Assembly: GCA_943704425.1 (NCBI GenBank)
Contig: CALSCP010000031.1
Span: forward strand, 109,666-137,845
Direction: 5' to 3'
DNA: 28,180 bases
From: Ministeria vibrans ATCC 50519
Taxonomy: Eukaryota; Opisthokonta; Filasterea
Shown: piece by piece, positions 19,931-28,180 of the stretch
Position numbering within the stretch: the first letter of the stretch is position 1
Layout of the letters: the number at the start of each line of letters is the position of its first letter
The notes under the pieces: model-generated
Told to the model about the DNA's origin: nothing
Databases searched by the model: none
The model's input: the letters and a program-made list of their open reading frames with translations, nothing else
Program-made: the position numbers and the translations under genes

Positions 19931-20288
19931 CAATACGTTTTTCAGTTTGGTTTGTATAGTAATAATTTTTGTAATGCAACGTAAACATAAAAATAATAAT
20001 ATTATGTAGCCCATTCCAATTAAGTCAGCAGTGAACTCAGAACTGTGACGTTTCATCACTTTCAAGTTTCAAGTTGGCGCGATACAGTCAATATCGCACA
20101 CACCTGTACACTTGAATTGGAAATTCATTCCCAGCTGCCAAAGCACTACATTCGCAGAACATCATTGAGATGTTATTTCCCAATTCTCTAATAAATTTAT
20201 TTTTCTATTTCACAATTTTTACTCCCTCGACACTCACACAGACAACTAGACACTAGACACTGCTCACACTAGTAATTCTTTCTACATT
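19931..20288. other. Intergenic region between the two MGKTYGHF genes
   Basis: 358 bases without a gene. It contains an imperfect inverted pair, TTCCAATTAAGT at 20014-20025 and ACTTGAATTGGAA at 20110-20122, and a CACTCACACAGACAACTAGACACTAGACACT-like CA-rich stretch before the second gene. It presumably holds the promoter of copy 2. Confidence 0.4.
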
Positions 20289-20690
20289 ATGGGGAAGACA
20301 TATGGGCACTTTTCCATGGCGCAAGGCGACCGATTGAATGGACTCAAGGGCAGTCGCGCGGAGGGTCGACCTACGATCAACTCAGACCACGCTCGCCCTG
20401 TGGGAGCCCAAGGCGGAAAGCACCGCCTTCCACGCTCCAAGTCACATGCCAGGGCCCTAGGGATCGTGCGAAAGGACCCTTTGCCGGTCGCCCCGCAGCC
20501 CGTCGAGCGATTCGGCGTTCGAATTGCGCAAGAATTCTCATCCGACGAGACGTGCTGGGACGTACAGGACCGCCGCCGCCACCGCACCTTCCGACGATCC
20601 AACCCCGCTCCCCTGCAATTTGAGGCCCGTCAGATCCGTGAGGAGCAACAACAGCAGGACGCGCACGAGAGCGACCACAGCGACAGATAA
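20289..20690 (+). CDS. Orphan basic protein, MGKTYGHF family, copy 2
   Basis: A single-exon gene of 133 residues, tandem paralogue of the preceding gene with the same strand and order of motifs: MGKTYGHF, RPTINSDHA, HRLPRSKSHARALGIVR, QPVER, CWDVQDRRRHRTFRR. The spacers between motifs differ in length and sequence, and the tail is Gln/Glu/His/Asp rich (EEQQQQDAHESDHSD), not Glu/Asp. Many conserved codons differ only at silent sites, for example in VQDRRR. The duplication is therefore not recent and both copies are under protein-level selection. No known domain is recognised; both Trp-Asp/Glu-Val-Gln and the Arg clusters look like the functional core. Confidence 0.75.
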   Translation: MGKTYGHFSMAQGDRLNGLKGSRAEGRPTINSDHARPVGAQGGKHRLPRSKSHARALGIVRKDPLPVAPQPVERFGVRIAQEFSSDETCWDVQDRRRHRTFRRSNPAPLQFEARQIREEQQQQDAHESDHSDR

Positions 20691-20877
20691 ACAATGACGC
20701 AACAATGTTTCTGTACAGTACAATTTCATGTGTGTCCCACTCTCTCTACCAAGAGTACTACTAAGTACAGGTTACTATCATCAGTTCTCTCTTTATCGGG
20801 ACAGATGTTCTTCTTTGACTTCTGCAAGTATATATATATGTCCTAAGATTGAATACAAACATAATTATTACACGAGT

Positions 20878-21995
20878 TCAGTTTGAGTCTTCTCCACTGC
20901 TCGACTCCGCACTCTCTTCGTCGTCGTCGTCGTCGTTGTTGTCATCGTCGTCGTCTTCCTTGTCTTCCGTATCACTCGCAGTGGGAAACGCAGAGCGCTC
21001 AGCATCACTTGAAGCAAACTCCAACGTGGGAAACTCAATGACATTGATGTGTTGCAGAGCAGTGCGCAATGGCACGTCCATTGCCACACAGTGATACCGC
21101 CGCCTGTGTGCAGGCGACGGTCGTCGCAGCACGTGGCAGGTTACTTTGCTTCCATCTGAGTCACAACACAGACAAGAAAGACATGTAGAGTTGTTACTAT
21201 AATAATTCATAATTATTTTGTATTTCGGTTCACCTTGAAACCATTTTCGGAAGAGCAGTCGATTGCCGGTTGTGTTGTCAATGTGATCATTGTTATTGAG
21301 CGTGTTGGAGAGGAGTTCGCGCAGAGTGCGTCGCTCGTCGAAACGGTCGACAATGAGTCGGGCGTCGGGACAGACCAACTCGACGGTCCACGAGAGCGCA
21401 CCGCCGTGGAGCACGCGCGAGCGGTTCTGCTCGTGTCGTTTCATCCCGGTGGGCATCACCCCTACTTCCATGTGTCGTTCACGGGCCGCCTGTACAACCT
21501 TGCGCAGTGTGGTGCTCAGTCCTGCGTAGGACGACGCAGACACCTTGCTTCGCTGTTCCTTGTGACGCCGCTTCTCCAATTGCTCCTGCAACTGCTGCTG
21601 CTGCTGCACAAAGAGCGTGTCGGCCCGCGTCGCCCGTGCGAAGTGCTGCAGTAGGTCAATGTCGCTGGACAGTGTGCCGTCGTGGAACTGCGACAGCGGC
21701 ACAAACGCACTCGGCTGAAACACATCTTTGCACGACCCTTTGTGTTTCTTGAGACACGCTCCCGAGCACGCTTGCCAGTAGCATCCAGGGCACCTGCCAT
21801 GCAAGGGAGTGAGACAACGCCAGGCGTAGCGAGCTATACGAACCGGTAGTTGGCACGCGCTTGATTACACTCTTGGCACAGCCCTAGTGGCTCGAAGCGT
21901 TGTTTTTGACGCGCCCGTTCAGACGAGGATGATGCTACAGTCGTCGACGGAGGTGTTGGGGATGACGCGGAGACATCCTCAAAGTGACGTTTCAT
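20878..21995 (-). CDS. Box C/D snoRNA protein 1 (BCD1/ZNHIT6)
   Basis: BCD1 is a nuclear zf-HIT protein needed for assembly and stability of box C/D snoRNPs. Exons 21995-21844, 21793-21234 and 21155-20878 (phases 2, 1) give 329 residues. The HIT zinc finger spans the first splice: GLCQECNQARANYRCPGCYWQ, then CSGACLKKHKGSC, giving the paired Cys and final His-Cys ligands. SSDIDLLQHFAR corresponds to the LSSDYNFLEDVGR region of the family. A Gln-rich coiled coil follows, then GMKRHEQNRSR and WTVELVCPDAR, like the conserved core of BCD1. The C-terminus is a long Asp/Glu/Ser tail. The donor of intron 1 is GTTCGT, not consensus, but the 50-nt intron is needed to complete the zinc finger in frame. 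Confidence 0.85.
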
Positions 21996-22068
21996 CGAAT
22001 AACAAAATAAAGAATTATTATATTAATCAAGTTGCATAGTGTGTATTCGATCGATCTACACATGACGC

Positions 22069-22583
22069 TCAATCGCAGGTGTATGGCGGTAGAGAGGTGC
22101 CTCCATTAAGACATGTCACTTGGCCTACGGTTCCACCCAAGGATTGGAGATGTTGCAGTCGCGTTCGCAACAGAGTCGCGCGATCAGTCAATGCGTCAAG
22201 ACTACAAGTGCAAAGAATAAACCACAAAGAGAGACTCCACAGGGAAAGGAAAGAGAGCGCAGCACGTACGTGTCTCTCAGATACTTCAGGTCTTCGCCAG
22301 TGATGCTTATGGTCGCATCGGACGCGCCCCCCGTCGGGTTTGAGGTGGGTTTGGGCAGTTGCACTGCGTCGCACTCAACAACGCCCTTCTCAACCTCTAC
22401 GCGCGCGCCCGACGGTTTCAGCGCCATGCTTCCGTCCATGTCATGCTCAATGACCACTCTACTCAGAGGAAGAGGAGAGATTGATAAGTACGCTTTTCTT
22501 GTTTTTGAAGTTTCGTTTTCATACTCGCCAGACGAGCCACACAACAGCAGCGCCAGTACGAGAAGGGAGCCGAATAATCTCAT
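22069..22583 (-). CDS. Small secreted protein with helical segment, unknown family
   Basis: Exons 22583-22525, 22458-22270 and 22201-22069 (phases 2 and 2) give 126 residues. A signal peptide is clear: MRLFGSLLVLALLLCG followed by SSGE. The mature part starts VVIEHDMDGSMAL, contains VVECDAVQLPKP, and has a predicted helix LRDTLDALTDRATLLRTRLQHL. It ends in VTCLNGGTSLPPYTCD, whose CxNGG spacing recalls an EGF-like start but is cut short by the stop. No family is assigned. It is divergent from the beta-propeller secreted gene across 135 bp and lies 73 bp from the BCD1 start on the same strand. Confidence 0.65.
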
Positions 22584-22718
22584 AGAGTAGTGAGACCGTC
22601 GCAAACTGTTAAATAATCTGAGTAAGAAAAAATTAGAATCAAGAGCTGTGTTTAAAACTAACAAAACTGAAACATATCTGACCCCAAAAACAAAACAAAA
22701 ATTATCGATTTTCTTGTT
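22584..22718. promoter_or_regulatory. Bidirectional promoter region of two secreted-protein genes
   Basis: 135 bp separate divergent ATGs of two signal-peptide proteins. Shared regulation is plausible from the arrangement. The sequence is A/T rich and no element can be named. Confidence 0.5.
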
Positions 22719-24240
22719 ATGCGCACCACATTGATCCTTCTGGCTGTCGCTGCTGCAGCGTTTTCCATGCCTATGCGTGCTGTCAGTGGACTGTACGGTC
22801 TCAACGACAAAGTCGAGCTCATCCGGTAAGAGAATAACACTCAAAACAAACGACAGTCGACAAACCTCCTGTTAGGGTGAGCCCTTCCACCGGTGCCATG
22901 ACACCCGTCGGTGCTCCTGTTGCATACGAGGCGCAGGCGCAGCAGCTGTCGACGATTGACACGAAAAACGGCGTGTTTTACTTTGTTGGGCTGAACCTCA
23001 CGACGAATGTCGACGCTATTGTCGGCCTCAGCCTCGAAACAGGCGCGGTCGTCAGCGAAATCCCCGTCCCGATCGTCAGTGGTGTACGTGGCTTTCGAGC
23101 GAACTCGCCGCACGCCTCCAGTGTTGTGATACCGATGTTTTTGCGTAGATGCTGGTTGGAGTGGGACAAGTGCTTGATTACGACTCGGCCACGGACGAAC
23201 TGATCATGATGGGTATGCGCCATTGTCTGTGTGTATTCATGTTTGCCGTCCTTGTGGCTCACTCAAAGTGTGTGCTTTTTGAACACAAACAGGTCGCGAG
23301 AGTGTGTTGGGCACAGCTCCGCATCACATTCTCTCTGTGTCGCCCCAGACGGGCAAAGTGCGCGAGATCACCAAGATCAACGACGTCATTGATGTGCTGG
23401 GAGGTGCCAGTGGCGTCGACCCGGCCGCCGGTGTCGAATGGGTCCAGCTGGCAGTCAACAAAAGCGGTGAAGGTACACTACTTACGCCAATGATTATGTC
23501 AAGCCCGACACAAACTGACTCCCCCACACCAGTTCACATCAATTTGATGTCCTTTGATATCAAATCGGGTGCGCACAAACTCAGTTTTGACAACACTGCC
23601 AATCTGGGCACTCTCAATTACGACCACAAAATCAACCAAATGCTCTCCATCGGTCTTGAAACTTCGGTAAATGTTTATAATTATATTATTTTATTATTAT
23701 TTTACAGAGATAAGTGTAACGCGTTGAATTTTTGTTGTTTTAGCCCGTTCAGCGTACTTTGAACCGTCTTAACAGTCTCAGTGGCAAAGTGACTAAAATC
23801 GGAAACATTGACGGTACAAAAGAGAAAGAGAAAGAGAGCAAGTTGATCATAAAATAAAACAATGTGTACACATAGGATACTTTGTGATTAATTCATCAAT
23901 CAGTGCACTGAACACGGAAGGACGAGTGCTCTATGCAATGCTTCAGAAGAACAACCAGAAGGTACGCATCTAACGCCGCTTACTCCTCTGAGTCGCAAAA
24001 ACTCGTTTAATTGTGTATGTTTTTCTCTCCGTGTTTTTTTGTTTCTCCCTTCCTCTCGTCGTCTTCCGCATTATTTGGCTCTCGTTTGCGCATTCATTCT
24101 TTTTTTCATCCCCCACTTGTTGCAAATAGAATACGGACCTGTTTCTGGTGGGGATTGACGCGGACACTGGAAAGATTGTGTCGTCCGTGGACATTTGTCC
24201 TGTGGGCGGAGACTGCCCATGGAGCCTTGAGTGGTACTGA
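22719..24240 (+). CDS. Secreted beta-propeller-like protein, eight exons
   Basis: Exons 22719-22825, 22876-23083, 23149-23212, 23293-23472, 23533-23666, 23744-23813, 23876-23961 and 24130-24240 give 319 residues, with compatible phases throughout. A signal peptide, MRTTLILLAVAAAAF, begins the chain. At least six repeats of the pattern hydrophobic-(S/D)xx(T/S)G(K/A)(V/M) are seen: VSPSTGAM, LSLETGAV, VSPQTGKV, FDIKSGAH, LNSLSGKV and IDADTGKI. Each is followed by a strand, as in PQQ-like or WD-like beta-propeller blades. Two Cys near the end (DICPVGGDCPW) may form a local disulfide. No catalytic residues or named family are recognised. Intron density is high, with introns of about 50-170 nt. 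Confidence 0.75.
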
Positions 24241-24423
24241 TTGACCTTAAGAGGAAGCAAACAGTAAAGACAATGAGAAATCTGTGAACCATTTAGTGAT
24301 CAGTGCTGTGAACCATTCAATGATCAGTGCTTCCTATAGATGTTTCTCGAAAATTTTAGTTCTTCTTTGTACAAAAGATCGCGGTCTCTCGGCCCTCCCA
24401 TTCCTTATTGTTATTGGGTTGGT
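24241..24423. other. Convergent 3' region between propeller and trefoil genes
   Basis: This lies between facing stop codons. It contains a 24-bp tandem duplication (24282-24329), each unit starting CTGTGAACCATT and including TGATCAGTG. No gene is seen. Confidence 0.6.
24282..24329. repeat. 24-bp tandem duplication
   Basis: Two adjacent 24-bp units start at 24282 and 24306 and differ at two positions. Each contains the palindrome TGATCA. It lies in shared 3' untranslated sequence. Confidence 0.85.
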
Positions 24424-25061
24424 TCACTGCTTGCCAATTGCCTTCTCCACTGTAAAGAAATGATTGCTCGTGTGTGCGTCGTGTTTGCGATGTTCCGCTT
24501 TGAGATGACCTATCACACAGAAAAGACATCAATTCATCCGCAATTGTATCATTTCTCTCTGTCGTACCCTGAGCATCTACAAAAAGATCGTGTTTTTGTC
24601 CGTGACACGTGTGCGTAAAGGCAACGTCGCCCGATTCGTTCTCGTGCGTTGAGAAATGGCACTCTTCGGTGCGTTTGGCGCTTGTGTGAATCTGTGAGTA
24701 ACAGAATAAATACAAAACCCATTTCTCGCACTCTTTCGTTGTGACGTCTCGCTCAGCACCCACGTACCTCTCCCTTGTCTGTCACTGCAACATACAGTCC
24801 TGACGAGGCCTTGATTGTCACAGTGTGCTTGTGGGCATCACCAACCTCTGTTTGCAGACGACATTGCAACATCAGTCAAACGTCGAGAAAAAAAGCGCGA
24901 GAAGTCGCACTTCGAATTCTCTTACCGAGTGTGAAAACAAACGGAGCGCCACAAACACCGTCAGCCTCCGCGACGTGCGTGCCATGTACGTGTTTGCCCT
25001 TGATCTCCAAGTATGACTTGGTCGATGCGTGGCGCAGTGTGACTGGGACGTTGGTGTGCAT
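24424..25061 (-). CDS. Histidine-rich beta-trefoil protein (hisactophilin/fascin-like)
   Basis: Exons 25061-24926, 24847-24768, 24691-24568 and 24509-24424 (phases 1, 0, 1) give 141 residues. Three internal repeats follow the trefoil pattern: VTLRHASTKSYLEIKGKHVH, then TVTIKASSGLYVAVTDKGE followed by IHTS, then FTHTCHGQKHDLFVDAQGH followed by LKAE. Each is followed by a segment ending in an aromatic pair (FVFT, CHFS, NHFFTVE). Eighteen of 141 residues are His, concentrated in loops, as in Dictyostelium hisactophilin (118 residues), a pH-sensing protein that bridges actin and membrane. There is no signal peptide, so it should be cytosolic. The first residue is Met-His and not Met-Gly, so the N-myristoylation site of hisactophilin is absent. 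A fascin-like or other trefoil identity is possible. Confidence 0.75.
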
Positions 25062-25310
25062 ATTGGAAAATCAAAGAAAAAAAGTGATCTTCAATAATCA
25101 ATTAATTTAAAAATAAATTAATATTATTAAATTATTAATCATTATTAATTAATGATTAAAAAAATTTAAAACAAAAGTTAGAAAACAAAACAATAATTAA
25201 TAATAATAATAATAATTATACGTCTTAACGTTAATAATAATAAATAATTAGTATTGTAATTCTAAATATTAATATCTTATATTTTTTATTATTGTAAACT
25301 CAAGTCTGTC
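25062..25310. other. AT-rich intergenic DNA
   Basis: About 250 bases, made mainly of ATTAAT, AAT and ATT runs. It follows the sorting nexin stop and precedes the trefoil start on the minus strand. No gene is seen. Confidence 0.5.
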
Positions 25311-28180
25311 TCAACGAAACAGAGCAACAAGCAGCGCATCGAGCGCACTGTACAATAGGTGCTTGTTGAGGCGGCGATCCTGCAGCATGTCAAAGAGGCG
25401 CGACACGCCGTGGATGGAGTTGAAACGGCCCACCATGCGCTGGGCCGTCTCGGGCACTCGGTGCAGCACAAGCAGACGCGCAGTCGCACGCGCATCATCC
25501 GCCCCAGCACCCCGATTCCCTTCCCGCTCATCGCCAGTCATCACTCCTCTCCGCCCCTCAAACACAGTTCCATTGGGAAACAAATAGGAGCTCAGCCGAG
25601 ACATGTACGATAACATCGCTTGCTCATTCGTCAGCGCATAACACTCTTCCAAAATCTACACAGCACACTATCAGTGAACGCTCATTCTCCCCTCTCTCTC
25701 TCTCTTGTGTCTTACTCGTCGGTTGATCTCATCTCCATACCACTGCTCCAAAATCTGTCGGGTCAAATTTAATGCTTTGCGTCTCAACCAATGATTTCGC
25801 GAGCGTAACTCAAACGCCTACAATACAACACCAAAAAATGATAGTCAGAATAATTTAGCAAAATAATAATAATAATTATGATTAATACTATAATGCCTTT
25901 TCATACCTCTTCAAACAGTGCAAAAAGCGCATCCAACAGAATCTGGGCATTTTCCCGATCAAACCCTTCTCCGCTCTCTCTTCCTCCCTCTTGTTCCTCC
26001 ATCTTCTTCTCATGTTCCTTCTTCTTCCTCTTCTTATTCTCCTCCACAAGTCGTTTTGCTCTTTGTTCCGTCCGCTCTCGTTCCAACAATCCACTCACAA
26101 CCCTGAGAGAAAAAAAAACAATAATGAATTACAAAGAAAGAGAAGAACAACAACTCTTAACCCGTTATCTTCAGCAATGAACTCTGGCGCTTCCTGCACT
26201 CCACCGTAAGGCATTTGCTGCTGCTGACCATAGCTACTTGTCTTCTCTTTGGCAGTTCCTGAGTTGTTCCGCGCTACTCGTCGAATCTTCTGCAGTTTCT
26301 CCGTCGCCCGTCGCACCAACTTTCGCATTGCCATCTTCCCTTCTTCCCCGTCCCGCCCTGGCGACGGATCACTCAACATCCCTATGTACAAGCAACGCAT
26401 AAATGTCATTTCCTTCCTTCTTTCTCTCCCAATCCCTCTCAATCTTTTCTTTCTGTTTCTTTCTTGGAAACCCAAAAATATTATAATTATTTCGTACCGT
26501 CCGACTCAATCTTCAGGAGCAGATGCACTTCTTCCGATTCACGCAGTATTTCATCCGACAACAATCTGTTGAGCCAGTCGTTCAGCGTCCGTTCACACTA
26601 CACAACAAATCAGATTTTCCCATCGCTTTTCTCTTGCTTTCATAAAAGTTTGTACCTCCTTTGGGTTCCGGAGCTCCTCTTTGGGCGACGGAAAGGGCAA
26701 CAAACGAACCTTTTTAAACTTTTCGGCAAGCGAGAGATGCGCCTGACGAAAATCGGCAAGACGACGGGCCACGACAAAGCCAGTCGTCGTAGGGCTGACG
26801 GGGGAGGAAGAAGAGGAAGAAGAGGACGTGACAGTGGAAGCACGCACAACCTGGATAAAGTACAGAATGCGGTTGGCGCGCACGTGAACTCCACCGCCGT
26901 CGTCGTGCTCGCTCGAGACAATGCTCGCACTCACAATGTGATGATTGTCTTGCAGTGCGTTCACTTGCTGTTGTAGTTGTTTGTGGGCGTGTCGCTCTTC
27001 GACCATAGCAAGCAGTTGGACCAGCTCCGTCTCGAGCTCTTCACGTTGTCCCATGAGCCGTTGTGCCTGCTCGTGCGTCTCCGCCCGCTCCATCAGCGTG
27101 TCTAGCACAGCCTGTTGCTCTCGCAGTAGCACCACCGCCGCCCCAATGGGATCGTACGACGCCTGAACCTGCGCCCGCTCCTCCGCGTCCCGCTCGCGTG
27201 CCACCGACGATGCACCAGACACCACACTCGACTGGTCGTCAGTTGTCACATCAACCCCCATCGCCTTTTCTTCCTCGTCGTCGTCTTTGCTCGACAATTC
27301 GCTCCCCTCTTCTTCTCCTTCCGTCCCGTCATGAACACTCACCGAGTCCCCTTCACACGCGAGCGTCAGCTCCATCGACCTGCTTCCCTCCCCCGACTCC
27401 TCCTCCTCTTCCGCCTCTCGTACACTCCTCTTTCTCCCTGGCCTTCCTTTCTCGTCCTCAGCACTGCTCGCATCACTACTTGGCATAACATCATGATCCA
27501 AATCGTACAGCAGATTCCGATACAAGTCGCTGCGTTGGAAACGAGGAAAATATCGCTCACGCATCCGACGCAACACTGTGTTTTGCGCCCGATCAAAGCA
27601 GTCGGCACCCAACTCATCGACACTCGCTGCCCTCCCACCACCACCACTCGACGCAGAACTTGATGCAGCACTTCCAAAGCTACTGCTCCTTGAGCGGTCC
27701 CTCAGACGCATTTCTACTGCACGCACCGTCGACTCGTCCAACTTCACCTGTAGCGGTGCGCCCGAGCTAAAGTGCAGCGTGAAAATGTTGAAAGCCTCCT
27801 GACGGACCTGATCCGGCTCGCTTGCCAAATGCTCCTGCGCAAACGCACGAAACTGATTTACGTTGATCCACAGCTGCAGCAGTGCCGTCGCCTTCTCGCG
27901 ACACATAAACTCCATAAAGTACGACAGCGCATTGATGTTCCCCAAAACACTGTCAAGGGTCATTTTGCTGCGCCGCTTCGCTCTCGCCAGCAACTGCACA
28001 TGATACTGGTGCTGTTGTTGCTGCTGCTGTTCGCTTTTCAACTGTTGTCGTACTTTGAGACGCTCACTGCGAGTGCGTCGCCATCGTGAAAGAGGATTGC
28101 GTGACAGTGACGACCCCTTTCGCGCCGCATCGCCACCCTGACTCTCAATGGCCCCCACCCCAGCCACCCCCACCTCCTCC
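25311..28180 (-). CDS. RGS-PX-Nexin_C sorting nexin (SNX13/14/25-like), 5' partial
   Basis: These proteins link endosomal or ER membranes and bind phosphoinositides through PX. Exons seen are 28180-26656 (open at the window edge), 26597-26498, 26381-26162, 26102-25907, 25817-25716 and 25655-25311, about 828 codons in all. The frame stays open to the last base with no ATG there, so the gene starts outside; the PXA domain usual before RGS should lie there. In order: a basic Gln-rich linker; an RGS domain (VLGNINALSYFMEFM, then LLQLWINVNQFRAF, to FQRSDLYRNLLYDLD); a long acidic linker; a coiled coil; a PX domain (ILYFIQVVRA, VARRLADFRQAHLSLAEKF, KKVRLLPFPSPKEEL, ERTLNDWLNRLL); a second charged coiled coil; and Nexin_C (LLDALFALFEEAFELRSRN, WLRRKALNLTRQILEQW, LLYSALDALLVALF). 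The donor at 26161 is GTTAAG, an odd form. Confidence 0.9.

Noticed and set aside
26464-26976. 170-codon plus-strand ORF over the sorting nexin
   Set aside because: It is antisense to PX-domain exons and crosses their intron; no family features.

Overview
The window is nuclear DNA from a unicellular eukaryote. Genes are compact and mostly interrupted by short GT-AG introns (typically 50-180 nt, many with GTACGT or GTAAGA donors). Coding exons are GC-rich in third positions, while intergenic DNA is AT-rich with many AAT/ATT runs. Neighbouring genes are often separated by only about 75-135 bp. A histidine-rich beta-trefoil protein of hisactophilin type and a TKL-class kinase would suit an amoebozoan, but hisactophilin-like proteins also occur elsewhere, so the lineage stays open. 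All exon structures given here were assembled by hand from reading frame, splice signals and protein family patterns.

Layout: 179-2704 (+) APC5/ANAPC5, four exons. 2705-3168 is AT-rich DNA leading into a broken piggyBac transposase (3169-5063, +) with two separate +1 frame disruptions. 5064-6488 is gene-poor, with one doubtful signal-peptide ORF. 6489-7409 (+) is a small five-exon secreted protein of unknown family. 7729-11873 (-) is Mediator subunit MED14, two exons. It is divergent, across 130 bp, from an SLC44/choline transporter-like gene (12004-15644, +, nine exons). Convergent with that gene is the C-terminal two thirds of a TKL kinase (15736-16763, -). The kinase is separated by a GA/GACA simple repeat from the first exon of a DsbA-like thioredoxin gene (17137-17355, -).

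Next come a Tpa1/OGFOD1-type prolyl hydroxylase (17471-19282, +) and two tandem single-exon paralogues of an unrecognised MGKTYGHF family (19547-19930 and 20289-20690, +). On the minus strand follow a BCD1/ZNHIT6 snoRNP assembly factor (20878-21995) and a small secreted protein (22069-22583). The latter is divergent from a secreted beta-propeller-like protein (22719-24240, +). Last are the His-rich beta-trefoil protein (24424-25061, -) and an RGS-PX-Nexin_C sorting nexin (25311 to beyond the window end, -).

The genes do not form a pathway. They cover cell cycle (APC5), transcription (MED14), lipid precursor transport (SLC44), translation-linked hydroxylation (OGFOD1), snoRNP assembly (BCD1), signalling and endosomes. 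The points of most interest are the orphan MGKTYGHF pair, the DsbA/kinase junction across a simple repeat (chimera or assembly join), the repeat motif shared by introns of unrelated genes, and the datable damage in the piggyBac copy.
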